A DNA stretch of 64,000 bases from the NCBI RefSeq assembly GCF_024622045.1, contig NZ_JANKBP010000013.1. One strand, 5' to 3'. The number at the start of each line of letters is the position of its first letter. The first letter of the stretch is position 1. Of this stretch, positions 36,578 through 46,171 are shown piece by piece. Source of the stretch: Rodentibacter caecimuris. Its GTDB lineage: Bacteria; Pseudomonadota; Gammaproteobacteria; Enterobacterales; Pasteurellaceae. Below the pieces are notes generated by a model. It worked only from the letters and a program-made list of their open reading frames with translations, was not told where the DNA came from and did no database searches. Made by a program: the position numbers and the translations under genes.

Positions 36578-37987
36578 ATGGCAAAAACACTTTATGAAAA
36601 ATTATTCGATGCACACGTTGTGTACGAAGCGGAAGGCGAAACGCCGATTTTGTATATTAACCGTCATTTGATCCACGAGGTCACCAGCCCGCAAGCCTTT
36701 GACGGCTTACGTGTTGCCGGCCGCCAAGTTCGTCAGGTAGGCAAAACATTCGGAACCATGGATCATAGTATTTCAACCCAAGTACGTGATGTGAATAAAT
36801 TAGAAGGGCAAGCAAAAATTCAGGTATTAGAGCTTGAAAAAAATACCAAAGCCACCGGTATTCAGCTATTCGATATGAATACCAAAGAACAAGGCATTGT
36901 ACACGTGATGGGGCCCGAACAAGGTTTAACCCTACCGGGTATGACTATCGTTTGCGGTGACTCACACACCGCAACCCACGGCGCATTCGGCGCATTGGCA
37001 TTCGGTATCGGCACATCAGAAGTCGAACACGTTTTAGCCACACAAACCTTAAAGCAAGCCCGTGCCAAAAGTATGAAAATTGAAGTCCGTGGCAAGGTTG
37101 CAGCGGGGATTACTGCAAAAGATATTATCCTTGCTATCATCGGTAAAACCACTATGGCGGGTGGTACAGGACATGTTGTGGAATTTTGCGGTGAGGCGAT
37201 TCGTGATCTTTCGATGGAAGGCAGAATGACGGTCTGCAATATGGCGATTGAAATGGGGGCAAAAGCAGGCTTAATCGCCCCAGATGAAACGACCTTTGAA
37301 TATTTAAAAGGTCGCCCTCATGCGCCGAAAGGTCAAGATTGGGATGAGGCTGTAGAATACTGGAAAACCTTAAAATCTGATGAGAATGCCGAGTTTGATA
37401 CGGTTGTTACTTTAGAAGCAAAAGATATTGCACCGCAGGTCACTTGGGGAACGAATCCCGGGCAAGTTATCGGCATCAACCAATTAGTGCCGAATCCAAC
37501 GGAAATGGACGATCCTGTTACCCGTGCGTCTGCAGAAAAAGCTTTGCAATATATTGGTTTAGAAGCCAATACGAATTTAAAGGATATTGCCGTGGATCAA
37601 GTGTTTATCGGCTCTTGCACCAATGCCCGTATTGAAGATTTACGTGCTGCCGCAGCCGTGATGAAAGGGCGTAAAAAAGCAGATAACGTGAAACGTATTT
37701 TAGTCGTGCCGGGCTCCGGCTTGGTAAAAGAACAAGCGGAAAAAGAAGGCTTAGATAAAATCTTTATCGCAGCCGGTGCGGAATGGCGTAACCCGGGTTG
37801 CTCTATGTGTTTAGGGATGAATGACGACCGTTTAGGCGAATGGGAACGTTGTGCCTCCACCAGCAACCGCAACTTTGAGGGGCGCCAAGGTCGCAACGGA
37901 CGAACACACCTTGTCAGCCCGGCAATGGCTGCAGCAGCAGGGATGTTCGGTAAATTTGTTGATATTCGTGATGTGGCGCTAAATTAA
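36578..37987 (+). CDS. leuC: 3-isopropylmalate dehydratase large subunit
   Basis: Aconitase-family [4Fe-4S] subunit that, with LeuD, isomerises 2-isopropylmalate to 3-isopropylmalate. The 469-aa protein has cluster-ligand cysteines in IGSCTNARI and GCSMCLGMN and the substrate motif CGDSHTATHGAFG. Spacing to leuD is 14 bp, so the two subunits are co-translated. Confidence 0.97.
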   Translation: MAKTLYEKLFDAHVVYEAEGETPILYINRHLIHEVTSPQAFDGLRVAGRQVRQVGKTFGTMDHSISTQVRDVNKLEGQAKIQVLELEKNTKATGIQLFDMNTKEQGIVHVMGPEQGLTLPGMTIVCGDSHTATHGAFGALAFGIGTSEVEHVLATQTLKQARAKSMKIEVRGKVAAGITAKDIILAIIGKTTMAGGTGHVVEFCGEAIRDLSMEGRMTVCNMAIEMGAKAGLIAPDETTFEYLKGRPHAPKGQDWDEAVEYWKTLKSDENAEFDTVVTLEAKDIAPQVTWGTNPGQVIGINQLVPNPTEMDDPVTRASAEKALQYIGLEANTNLKDIAVDQVFIGSCTNARIEDLRAAAAVMKGRKKADNVKRILVVPGSGLVKEQAEKEGLDKIFIAAGAEWRNPGCSMCLGMNDDRLGEWERCASTSNRNFEGRQGRNGRTHLVSPAMAAAAGMFGKFVDIRDVALN

Positions 37988-38001
37988 AGAGGAAAATAAA
38001 A

Positions 38002-38604
38002 ATGGCAGGATTTAAACAACTTTCAGGCTTAGTGGTACCCTTGGATGCAGCCAATGTGGACACCGATGCCATCATTCCCAAACAATTTTTACAGGCCATT
38101 ACCCGTGTAGGCTTTGGCAAACATTTATTCCACGAATGGCGTTATTTAGATGTGGAAGGTACACAACCTAATCCGGAATTCGTGCTGAATTTTCCACAAT
38201 ATCAAGGGGCAACAATTTTGCTCGCCCGTAAAAATCTTGGTTGCGGTTCGTCCCGTGAACACGCACCATGGGCACTTGCCGATTACGGTTTTAAAGTGAT
38301 GATTGCCCCGAGTTTTGCAGATATTTTCTACAACAATAGCTTGAACAATCACATGCTACCGATTCGTTTGAGCGAACAAGAAGTAGAAGAAATTTTCCAA
38401 TGGGTATGGGCAAATGAAGGCAAACCAATTCATGTAGATTTGGAAGCCATGACGGTTACCACAGGCGACACAGTTTATCACTTTGAATTGGACGAATTCC
38501 GCCGTCATTGCTTATTAAACGGCTTAGATAATATCGGCTTAACCCTTCAACACGAAGATAAAATCGCAGAATACGAAAAAAATATTCCGGCATTTTTGCG
38601 TTAA
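38002..38604 (+). CDS. leuD: 3-isopropylmalate dehydratase small subunit
   Basis: The 200-aa swivel-domain subunit of isopropylmalate isomerase. It has the conserved NVDTDAIIPKQFL and GCGSSREHAPWAL motifs. GAGG precedes the ATG. It closes the leuABCD operon and is followed by a strong terminator. Confidence 0.97.
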   Translation: MAGFKQLSGLVVPLDAANVDTDAIIPKQFLQAITRVGFGKHLFHEWRYLDVEGTQPNPEFVLNFPQYQGATILLARKNLGCGSSREHAPWALADYGFKVMIAPSFADIFYNNSLNNHMLPIRLSEQEVEEIFQWVWANEGKPIHVDLEAMTVTTGDTVYHFELDEFRRHCLLNGLDNIGLTLQHEDKIAEYEKNIPAFLR

Positions 38605-38626
38605 TTTTTACTCGGAAAGTAAAATC

Positions 38627-38660
38627 GGCGGGCTTGCTATTCAGGCTCGCCATTTTTTTA
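38627..38660 (+). terminator. leu operon terminator
   Basis: GGCGGGCTTG pairs with CAGGCTCGCC (with G-T pairs) around a 5-base loop, and a T-rich tract of seven T follows. Confidence 0.8.
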
Positions 38661-38780
38661 TCAAAAACCTCTCGAAAATCAACCGCACTTTTCCCCAACA
38701 AATATTCCATCGTAGTGTTTGACACGCCCAACCCTTGTCTCTATCATCTCCAACGATATTTTTTAAGAATTAGGAATGAC

Positions 38781-40439
38781 ATGATTGCTTACATTTTTTT
38801 AGCCTTATTCACAATCGCCGCAGTGATTTTTATCATCAACTCCCATTACCGCTGGACGTACTTTTTCGCTATTTCGCTCTTTGTGTTTTTCTTCGGCGGT
38901 ATGCTTGCGCTTTCCGGACAATGGCAACGCGCACTAAATTTTACTTCAGTGCTTTTTGTGATACTGATGTTATTCCATCGCCTAAAAATTCATTATTACA
39001 AACAACCTTTGCTTATTTCTGATTTCTTTCTTGTTGTGGATTGGCGAAACTGGGAAACCTTAATGCACTATAAAGGAGCGCTTGGTGGTGTTATTAGCCT
39101 ACTTGCTTTACTCGGTTTTGCAATTTTCGCTTGGTCTGATGTGGCATCCCTTGGCGCAATCGGGCATATTTTCGGTGCAATTTTATTTACAGTTAGCTTC
39201 GGCTTAATGTGGCATTACTCAAAAAATCCAAATGCGCTTCAAGTTTGGCTTGATTCGTTACCGGATGATGGTCGTGATGTGTTCTTGAATCTGCCGATGT
39301 CTTGCCGTGGTATTTTCTTTAAAGTACCGCAAGTTAGCGGAAATGGTGAAAATTTTGCCGCCAAAATGACCGCACTTTCAGATAATAAATCTCACAGCAA
39401 TACTGAAACCAAACCGGATATTGTGGTTGCATTATTAGAATCCACGCTTAATCCGCACCGGTTTGCTTTCACCAAACAAAACATTCCGCCATTACCTATG
39501 TTTGAACGCCAATCAGATACGGTGTTTATGTCGCCACTTCGCGTCCACACCTTTGCCGGAGCAACCTGGAAATCTGAATTTGCTTTCCTTGCCGGTGTAC
39601 CTTCTACGGATTTTGGCGCCCTTGCCAGCGGTGTGTTTTATTCCGTTGTACCGCATATGCAATCCGGTTTAGTAAAAAATTTACGTGAGCAAGGTTATTT
39701 CTGTGTGGTGCTTTCACCCTTTACCAAGGGAAACTACAATGCAAAATCAGCCTATGATCATTTCGGTTTCGATTTAATGTTACAGCCGCAAGATCTCGGC
39801 TATCCCGCGCCATTTAGCAAAAATTTGTGGACAATCAGTAGCGAAGAAATGATGGATTACACGCGTATGATTTTGGAGAAAAAACATCCGGCACTTGAAA
39901 AGGTTACTCAGCCGATGTTTGTTTATATGCTCACTATGCGTGAACACGGTCCCTATGATCTTGAGATGGAAAATATCTACAACCTTGAAATGCCAAATAT
40001 TGGGGCAAAAAGCATTTCGTCATTAAACGACTATACGCAACGCATCGTTGCGCTTAATGAAGCCATTGAAAAAATGGATGAATATTTACATCAACGCAAC
40101 AAGCCCTTTGTTTTTGGCTATTTCGGTGATCATCAAGTGGCATTCGATAACGCTATTCCGGCAAAAGAAGGCGATTTTCCTTTCCCTGATTACATCACTC
40201 AATTTGTCGTTAGAAGTAACGTAACAACACCATTCAAACAAGAACAAGATTTCCTCGATCTTGCCTTTGCAGGAGGTCTATTGTTGGATGTTGCCGGATT
40301 AGCAGCACAAGATGATTTTATGAAAGCCAATAAAGCGATGCGTCGATTAAGTGAAGGAAAACTGGAAGATAGTCCGAATAACCAGTTCGTCAATGACTAT
40401 CGCCACTATCTCTATCAAACATTAAAAATTGCGCAATAA
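38781..40439 (+). CDS. LTA synthase-like sulfatase-family membrane enzyme
   Basis: From ATG 38781 (AGGA upstream; a longer TTG frame lacks one) the protein is 552 aa. Four to five hydrophobic segments (residues 1-165) precede a periplasmic alkaline-phosphatase/sulfatase domain. Hallmarks are VALLESTLNPHRF (metal and nucleophile region), HTFAGATWKSEFAFLAG, MREHGPYD and FGYFGDHQ. Relatives include lipoteichoic acid synthases and phosphoethanolamine or phosphoglycerol transferases. In a Gram-negative the likely role is adding a phospho-group to envelope glycans or lipid A, but the substrate cannot be deduced. Confidence 0.8.
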   Translation: MIAYIFLALFTIAAVIFIINSHYRWTYFFAISLFVFFFGGMLALSGQWQRALNFTSVLFVILMLFHRLKIHYYKQPLLISDFFLVVDWRNWETLMHYKGALGGVISLLALLGFAIFAWSDVASLGAIGHIFGAILFTVSFGLMWHYSKNPNALQVWLDSLPDDGRDVFLNLPMSCRGIFFKVPQVSGNGENFAAKMTALSDNKSHSNTETKPDIVVALLESTLNPHRFAFTKQNIPPLPMFERQSDTVFMSPLRVHTFAGATWKSEFAFLAGVPSTDFGALASGVFYSVVPHMQSGLVKNLREQGYFCVVLSPFTKGNYNAKSAYDHFGFDLMLQPQDLGYPAPFSKNLWTISSEEMMDYTRMILEKKHPALEKVTQPMFVYMLTMREHGPYDLEMENIYNLEMPNIGAKSISSLNDYTQRIVALNEAIEKMDEYLHQRNKPFVFGYFGDHQVAFDNAIPAKEGDFPFPDYITQFVVRSNVTTPFKQEQDFLDLAFAGGLLLDVAGLAAQDDFMKANKAMRRLSEGKLEDSPNNQFVNDYRHYLYQTLKIAQ

Positions 40440-40507
40440 ATCTTATCGGATAATTGTCCAATATTTCATTATAATAACGGAGAATCTTCAACAACAAAGG
40501 AGTCTAT

Positions 40508-41056
40508 ATGAATCTCAAAACCCTCTTAGCATTAACATTAACTGCCGTGTGCACATCAGCCTTAGCAAATGCACAACAAGCAACCGATAAATCAATTGAA
40601 GTCAAAGTACACCAACTTGATCCGATCAACGGTAATAAACCTATAGGAACAGTCACGATCACCGAATCTGCTTACGGTTTAGTTTTCACACCAAACTTAC
40701 AAGGTTTAACGGCAGGTTTACACGGTTTCCATCTCCACCAGAATCCAAGCTGTGAACCGAAAGAAAAAGACGGCAAACTCACTGCCGGTTTGGCTGCCGG
40801 TGGTCACTGGGATCCAAAAGAAACCAAACAACACGGCTATCCTTGGCAAGATAATGCCCATTTAGGGGATTTACCGGCATTAACCGTATTACACGATGGC
40901 ACAGCAACCAATCCAGTTTTAGCGCCACGTATTAGACATTTAGATGAGGTTCGTGGACATTCCATTATGATTCATGCTGGCGGCGATAATCACTCAGATC
41001 ACCCTGCCCCACTTGGCGGTGGCGGTGCTCGTATGGCCTGTGGTGTGATTAAATAG
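40508..41056 (+). CDS. sodC: Periplasmic Cu/Zn superoxide dismutase
   Basis: Periplasmic enzyme that dismutates superoxide. The 182-aa precursor has a signal peptide cut near ALANA-Q. All metal ligands are present: HLH in GFHLHQ, the bridging His in GGHWDP, zinc ligands in QHGYP and AHLGDLP, and the last Cu ligand in MIHAGGDN. The disulfide cysteines are in NPSCEP and MACGV. H. influenzae itself is reported to carry an inactive version with a His-to-Tyr change at a copper ligand, so this intact set suggests an active enzyme. Confidence 0.95.
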   Translation: MNLKTLLALTLTAVCTSALANAQQATDKSIEVKVHQLDPINGNKPIGTVTITESAYGLVFTPNLQGLTAGLHGFHLHQNPSCEPKEKDGKLTAGLAAGGHWDPKETKQHGYPWQDNAHLGDLPALTVLHDGTATNPVLAPRIRHLDEVRGHSIMIHAGGDNHSDHPAPLGGGGARMACGVIK

Positions 41057-41073
41057 TCTATTGCTAAAAATAA

Positions 41074-41107
41074 AAAAGCGAGCTAAGTCATTTAGCCCGC
41101 TTTTTTA
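41074..41107 (+). terminator. sodC terminator
   Basis: AAAAAGCG...GCTAA pairs imperfectly with TTAGC...CGCTTTTTT, closing on a T run 20 bp after the sodC stop. Confidence 0.75.
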
Positions 41108-41208
41108 TAGAAAATATCCCTTAATGCTCAGTGAAACAAAAGATATTGCTTCATCGTTATCAATCAATTTTACTTGATAATACAATAAATTCTAACCGCA
41201 CTTTTGTG

Positions 41209-43638
41209 CTATTTCATCTCTTCAGCCTTTTCAACTGTACCTTTGATAGTCAAACTGATCTCTGTTGAAATGAGATGTTCAAGGATAGAAGAAAGCTCAT
41301 CTAAATAAGCAAGATTTCCGTTACCTTGTTCATCAAAATAGTTTTCGTTTTTCAGGCTGGCAATAAAGGTGGAGAACACGGCTTTATCAAAAAACTCCGG
41401 CGCATTAATACCATGTAACACCGAAAGACGTTGTGCGACCAATTGGCTCTCTTTTTCTAGTGTGGCACGGGCGATTTTTGGATCTTTTTGCAAAATGGTG
41501 ACCGTAATATAATAGCGCTGCAAAATTTCCCGCACTCCTGCAGCCCAAAGCTGCAAGATACGCACTTTCGGCCGATTAATTGAAAGTAGGTTTTCGCTAG
41601 AATAAATCACTTCCTGACGGGTAAATTCAGCAATGATTTTACTAATTTGCACTCGTAGCTCGTCTTGATTGAAATGCAAGAATAATTCCCCTTGTAAGAA
41701 CGGGTAAATTTTACTCACCGCATCCAACAATAAGTCTTTTTGAATCGTTTCGTAATGCAAAACAATACTTGCGACTAAAGAAGGGAGTACAAAAGCATGC
41801 TGAATATTGTTGCGATAGTAAGTCATTAACACGGCAGAAGTGCGCTCAAGGCGAACAATCTCACCAAAATTATCTTTTTCAACCAGTACGCCGACACGAT
41901 CAAGGCTCAATACATGCTCCAACATTGTTTCAGATGAATCTTTTGGGATCACCATATCTTCCGAATAAGGCGCATGTTGTAACATTTGTTGATAACTATT
42001 GAGTTGTTCTACTAATTGTTCACGGGAAAGTGCTCTCTGACGGGAAGAAAGTAACGCCATTCCAACCAAATTCATCGCATTAACTGCCGCCGCTTTGTTA
42101 ATATTTACCATCACTTGGTTGGAAATTTTATCCACTGCATGGTTAAACCATTGCGGTTTTTCCTCATGGTGATTTTCTTTCCAATCGGGAAAATGCTGAT
42201 TCAAATAATTTGATAATGTAATGGGTTCGCCAAAATTAACAAAACCTTGCCCTAAATTCCGCAATTTTTTAATCACACGTAACACTAAACCAGCGTTTTC
42301 TTTCTCTTTTTCCGCTCCACGTAATTCTTTGGCGTAAGTATCGACTTCTAACACGTGTTCATAACCGACATACACCGGCACAACGGAAATAGGTCTGGTT
42401 TGATGATGTTGCAGAGCTTGTAATGTCATCGACATCATACCGGTTTTCGGTGCAAGCAAACGACCGGTACGCGAGCGTCCACCTTCAATAAAATATTCCA
42501 CAGAATAGCCACGATGGAATAATTCCGCTAAATACTCACGGAAAATTGCCGAATAGAGACGATTTCCTTTGAAAGTACGGCGAATAAAAAATGCCCCCCA
42601 GCTTCGGAACAGACGCCCAACCGGCCAGAAATTCAGATTAATCCCTGCCGCAATATGAGGCGGAACCAATCCTTGATGATAAAGTACATAGGAAAGCAAT
42701 AAGTAGTCGATATGGCTACGATGACAAGGCACATAAACAATTTCATGGCCTTCAAGAGCAAGTTTACGAACGCGATCCGCGTTTTGTACATCAATACCGG
42801 AATATAATTTATTCCATAACCAACGTAAAAAACGATCCGCCGCACGCAAGCTAGAATGGCTAACATCCGCCGCAATTTCATCTAAAATTTTATACGCTTC
42901 TTTCTCGGCTTTTTCACGGCTGATATTTTTACTTTTTGCTTCATCATCAATCGCTGCTTGAATCGTCGCTGATTGCAATAATTTATTAAACATTGCCTCA
43001 CGGTTTGGCAAGCGCGGACCTGTTGCGGAAATCCGCTGGCGTGCGAAGTGCATTTTGGCAACCCGTGCGAGTTTTTGCGCCATTTTTTCATCAGATCCAT
43101 GCATATTTGCCATATCACGCAATGAAACCGCTTGAGAAAAACGCACAAAAGTATCGCGCCCAAACCAAATTGCCGCAAACGTTTTTTGTATGCCGTTTAG
43201 TAAACGCAAATTAGGTAAGCCCGTTTTATCCTCATGCCCCGGAGAACGCCCCCAAAGTACCGAAACCGGCACAATTTGCACATCTAAATCTTCAAAAGTG
43301 CGGTGTAATTCCAAGTATTTATTAAAAATTTGAATGGTTTCATCTTTCGCTCCTTTGGATTTAAAAAAGCGACGACCTTCGTCCAGATACACATAGCGGG
43401 GCAACGTCATCCCTTGTATGTCATTTTTTTCTGCCGGATCAGGTAAACCGACACTCAGACAATTACGGCGAAAAATAACAAAATCGGTTTGTGAAGTGTA
43501 AGGCAGAACATAGACAATAGGTTGCGAAAGATTAAGTTGAAGTTCTTCGGTAGGATTAGCAGGAATAGGATTATTTTTTACCAAGAATGACAGTGGAAAT
43601 TCTAATAATTTACGATAAGCACTCACGATACTCGACAT
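41209..43638 (-). CDS. plsB: Glycerol-3-phosphate 1-O-acyltransferase PlsB
   Basis: Inner-membrane enzyme that makes lysophosphatidic acid from glycerol-3-phosphate and acyl-CoA or acyl-ACP. The 809-aa protein has acyltransferase box I HRSHIDYLL, followed by the FIRRTFKGN, FIEGGRSRTGR and VPVYVGYE boxes. Length matches E. coli PlsB (about 807 aa). It is divergent from lexA, with a 155-bp gap containing the LexA boxes. Confidence 0.97.
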   Translation of the reverse strand: MSSIVSAYRKLLEFPLSFLVKNNPIPANPTEELQLNLSQPIVYVLPYTSQTDFVIFRRNCLSVGLPDPAEKNDIQGMTLPRYVYLDEGRRFFKSKGAKDETIQIFNKYLELHRTFEDLDVQIVPVSVLWGRSPGHEDKTGLPNLRLLNGIQKTFAAIWFGRDTFVRFSQAVSLRDMANMHGSDEKMAQKLARVAKMHFARQRISATGPRLPNREAMFNKLLQSATIQAAIDDEAKSKNISREKAEKEAYKILDEIAADVSHSSLRAADRFLRWLWNKLYSGIDVQNADRVRKLALEGHEIVYVPCHRSHIDYLLLSYVLYHQGLVPPHIAAGINLNFWPVGRLFRSWGAFFIRRTFKGNRLYSAIFREYLAELFHRGYSVEYFIEGGRSRTGRLLAPKTGMMSMTLQALQHHQTRPISVVPVYVGYEHVLEVDTYAKELRGAEKEKENAGLVLRVIKKLRNLGQGFVNFGEPITLSNYLNQHFPDWKENHHEEKPQWFNHAVDKISNQVMVNINKAAAVNAMNLVGMALLSSRQRALSREQLVEQLNSYQQMLQHAPYSEDMVIPKDSSETMLEHVLSLDRVGVLVEKDNFGEIVRLERTSAVLMTYYRNNIQHAFVLPSLVASIVLHYETIQKDLLLDAVSKIYPFLQGELFLHFNQDELRVQISKIIAEFTRQEVIYSSENLLSINRPKVRILQLWAAGVREILQRYYITVTILQKDPKIARATLEKESQLVAQRLSVLHGINAPEFFDKAVFSTFIASLKNENYFDEQGNGNLAYLDELSSILEHLISTEISLTIKGTVEKAEEMK

Positions 43639-43754
43639 AATTAGGTTCTCTTTTAGTTATTCAATTATCGTCGCAATGATACCACATAAGCCTGTTTAAT
43701 CACGCCTTAAAATTTTTCTATGGAATAGAAATAACAGTTGCAATAGCTTGCCCT

Positions 43755-43791
43755 CTGTATATAATATCAAAAAATCTGTATATAAGGACAG
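43755..43791. promoter_or_regulatory. Two tandem LexA (SOS) boxes upstream of lexA
   Basis: CTGTATATAAGGACAG (43776-43791) is a perfect CTG-N10-CAG site. CTGTATATAATATCAA (43755-43770) differs in the last base. The centres are 21 bp apart, as in the autoregulated E. coli lexA promoter. plsB is transcribed away and might be affected as well. Confidence 0.85.
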
Positions 43792-43799
43792 GAGTGGAT

Positions 43800-44423
43800 A
43801 TGAAACCATTAACCAATAGACAACAGGAAGTGTTGGATTTATTAAAGCGGCACTTAGAAACTACCGGTATGCCCCCAACCCGTGCAGAAATTTCTCGTGA
43901 ACTGGGGTTTAAATCCCCTAATGCGGCTGAAGAACATTTAAAAGCGCTCGCCCGAAAAGGTGCAATTGAAATTGTCGCCGGTGCATCACGCGGTATCCGT
44001 ATCTTAAGCGATAGTGCTAATGATGAAATGGAAGGTTTACCATTAATTGGTCGGGTTGCAGCAGGCGAACCGATTCTTGCCGAACAACATATTGAAGCAA
44101 CTTACAGCGTAGATGCCAGTATGTTCAAACCGCAAGCGGATTTTTTATTGAAAGTTTACGGTCAATCAATGAAAGATATCGGTATTTTAGACGGCGATTT
44201 ACTTGCGGTACATAGCACAAAAGATGTACGAAATGGGCAAGTCGTTGTTGCGCGTATTGAAGATGAAGTCACCGTAAAACGTTTTGAACGCAAAGGATCG
44301 ATTGTTTACCTTCATGCCGAAAACGAAGAATTCCAGCCTATTGTCGTCAATTTGGCGGAACAACCCAACTTTGAAATTGAAGGCATTGCTGTTGGGATTA
44401 TCCGTAACAATGCCTGGATGTAA
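43800..44423 (+). CDS. lexA: LexA repressor
   Basis: SOS-response repressor with an N-terminal winged helix (MPPTRAEISRELGFKSPNAA) and a C-terminal self-cleaving peptidase. I choose ATG 43800 (207 aa), with GGAG 5 bp upstream; a GTG two codons earlier lies inside that sequence. The cleavage bond is A88-G89 (RVAAGEP), the catalytic serine is S123 (GQSMKD), and the lysine is K160. The promoter carries two LexA boxes. A USS-pair terminator follows. Confidence 0.97.
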   Translation: MKPLTNRQQEVLDLLKRHLETTGMPPTRAEISRELGFKSPNAAEEHLKALARKGAIEIVAGASRGIRILSDSANDEMEGLPLIGRVAAGEPILAEQHIEATYSVDASMFKPQADFLLKVYGQSMKDIGILDGDLLAVHSTKDVRNGQVVVARIEDEVTVKRFERKGSIVYLHAENEEFQPIVVNLAEQPNFEIEGIAVGIIRNNAWM

Positions 44424-44436
44424 ATCCTAACTAATA

Positions 44437-44465
44437 AAGTGCGGTTAAAATCAACCGCACTTTTA
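44437..44465 (+). terminator. lexA terminator (facing USS)
   Basis: AAGTGCGGTT and AACCGCACTT form the stem, followed by TTATTTTA. It is 14 bp beyond the lexA stop. Confidence 0.8.
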
Positions 44466-44553
44466 TTTTACCTCTTATTTTCATAAGTTTGCCATTCAAT
44501 TCATTGCTTACTATAATGCCGAAGTATCGTTTTAAAAGAATTGAGGATCGGAA

Positions 44554-45378
44554 ATGCAGTTTTCCAAAATGCATGGTTTAGGCAATGATTTTGTCGTGGT
44601 CGATGCCATTACACAAAATGTTTATTTCACCCCCGAAACCATTAAACGTCTTGCAGATCGCCATCGTGGAATTGGTTTTGATCAACTATTAATCGTAGAA
44701 CCGCCTTACGATCCCGATTTAGATTTTCATTACCGTATTTTTAATGCCGATGGTAGCGAGGTATCACAGTGCGGTAACGGTGCACGCTGTTTTGCACGCT
44801 TTGTCACTCTTAAAGGTTTAACCAATAAAAAAGACATATCCGTCAGCACACAAAAAGGCAAAATGATTTTAACCGTAAAAGACAACGGGCAAATTCGGGT
44901 AAATATGGGTGAACCTATTTGGGAGCCGGCAAAAATCCCTTTTATAGCCAATAAATTCGAAAAAAATTATATTTTACGTACAGATATTCAAACGGTTTTA
45001 TGCGGTGCGGTTTCTATGGGAAATCCCCATTGTGTAGTGCAAGTGGAAGATATTCACACGGCAAATATTGAACAACTGGGGCCGCTGTTAGAAAATCACG
45101 AACGTTTCCCTGAAAGGGTTAATGTTGGATTTATGCAAATAATCAACCGTCAGCATATTAAATTACGTGTTTATGAACGCGGTGCCGGTGAAACCCAAGC
45201 CTGCGGTAGCGGAGCCTGTGCAGCAGCAGCAGTAGGAATAATGCAAGGCTTACTTGATAATAAAGTCCAAGTGGATTTACCAGGAGGCAGCCTTACCATT
45301 GAATGGCAAGGGGAAAATCATCCGCTTTATATGACAGGAGATGCTACACATATTTATGATGGGAGCATTCAGCTTTGA
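44554..45378 (+). CDS. dapF: Diaminopimelate epimerase
   Basis: Cofactor-independent epimerase giving meso-diaminopimelate for peptidoglycan and lysine. The 274-aa protein has the two catalytic cysteines in SQCGNGARCF and TQACGSGACA. GAGGAT precedes the ATG. Length equals the E. coli enzyme. It ends at a USS-pair terminator shared with the convergent XRE gene. Confidence 0.97.
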   Translation: MQFSKMHGLGNDFVVVDAITQNVYFTPETIKRLADRHRGIGFDQLLIVEPPYDPDLDFHYRIFNADGSEVSQCGNGARCFARFVTLKGLTNKKDISVSTQKGKMILTVKDNGQIRVNMGEPIWEPAKIPFIANKFEKNYILRTDIQTVLCGAVSMGNPHCVVQVEDIHTANIEQLGPLLENHERFPERVNVGFMQIINRQHIKLRVYERGAGETQACGSGACAAAAVGIMQGLLDNKVQVDLPGGSLTIEWQGENHPLYMTGDATHIYDGSIQL

Positions 45379-45385
45379 ACCCCAA

Positions 45386-45417
45386 AAGTGCGGTTAAAAT
45401 CAACCGCACTTTTTTGT
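45386..45417. terminator. Terminator shared by dapF and the XRE gene (facing USS)
   Basis: AAGTGCGGTT pairs with AACCGCACTT and is followed by TTTTTTG. It lies between convergent genes. Confidence 0.85.
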
Positions 45418-45421
45418 CCGA

Positions 45422-45640
45422 TTATTCTTTATTTTCTAATAGTGAGATCACTTTTTTTAACGCTTCAATCTCATTATCTTTGGCTGTAAGCAATTCCTTT
45501 AATTTCTCAACGCTCACATTCGTTTGTCCCCGTTCGATTTTGGCATAACCGGTTGTGGACATACCTAATTTTTCTGCGACCTCCTCCTGCGTCCACTGAT
45601 TCATTTCACGCATGATTTTAATTTTTTCTGATGATTCCAT
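45422..45640 (-). CDS. Small XRE-family helix-turn-helix protein
   Basis: A 72-aa protein with an XRE helix-turn-helix (MNQWTQEEVAEKLGMSTTGY, residues 13-32) followed by a short coiled coil (about 50-70, heptad leucines). It is a predicted DNA-binding regulator, possibly dimeric through the coiled coil. No partner toxin is visible. The neighbours are two small lipoproteins on the other strand. Confidence 0.75.
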   Translation of the reverse strand: MESSEKIKIMREMNQWTQEEVAEKLGMSTTGYAKIERGQTNVSVEKLKELLTAKDNEIEALKKVISLLENKE

Positions 45641-45765
45641 AACTTACCTTACTAGTCACTTTTTAACTCTTTCAGCACTTCAAATAGCTCTTAGAGTTAC
45701 TGGATTAAATTTGGGGCTAAATATAGCATAGCAAGCGTTTTTTAACTAACCTTTGGAGCAATATA

Positions 45766-46080
45766 ATGGAAATCTCTAAATTAATTATTTTGACGACGAT
45801 TTATGCTACTTTAACGGCTTGTACCAATATGCGACCAATACCGGAAAAACCGGCTGACAGATGGTTCAAAGATGGCATTAGTGAGAATGAAGCAAGAAGT
45901 AAATATGCTAAGTGCACTTATGATGTAGGAATGAATAAAGTTGAAGTAACGGAGAAAGATACGCTTATAATAAGCTGTATGGCTGCCGATGGCTATCACT
46001 ATGGTGTTCCTCAAAAAGAATTAAAAGAGTGGAAAGATAAAGTAGATTCCTTAAAAAAACAAGGATATTTGCTTTACTAA
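45766..46080 (+). CDS. Small predicted lipoprotein
   Basis: A 104-aa product with a signal peptide and lipobox LTAC (C19). The mature part has two further cysteines (YAKCTY, IISCMA) that could form a disulfide. GGAG is 8 bp before the ATG. I do not recognise a family. It precedes another lipoprotein gene by 91 bp on the same strand; the two may form an accessory pair. Confidence 0.72.
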   Translation: MEISKLIILTTIYATLTACTNMRPIPEKPADRWFKDGISENEARSKYAKCTYDVGMNKVEVTEKDTLIISCMAADGYHYGVPQKELKEWKDKVDSLKKQGYLLY

Positions 46081-46171
46081 ATTGATTGTAGATCTTAGCG
46101 TAACCAGATTAAATTTGCGAAAAAAATAACATAACTATCCCCTAAAACTAATTTTCATTAAGGAAATTACT

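Noticed and set aside
38634..38780. N-terminal extension of the LTA-synthase-like protein
   Set aside because: It would begin with TTG inside the leu terminator and lacks a ribosome-binding sequence; ATG 38781 has one and begins with the first membrane segment.
43794..43799. GTG start for lexA two codons upstream
   Set aside because: The GTG overlaps the GGAG ribosome-binding sequence, whose spacing fits ATG 43800.
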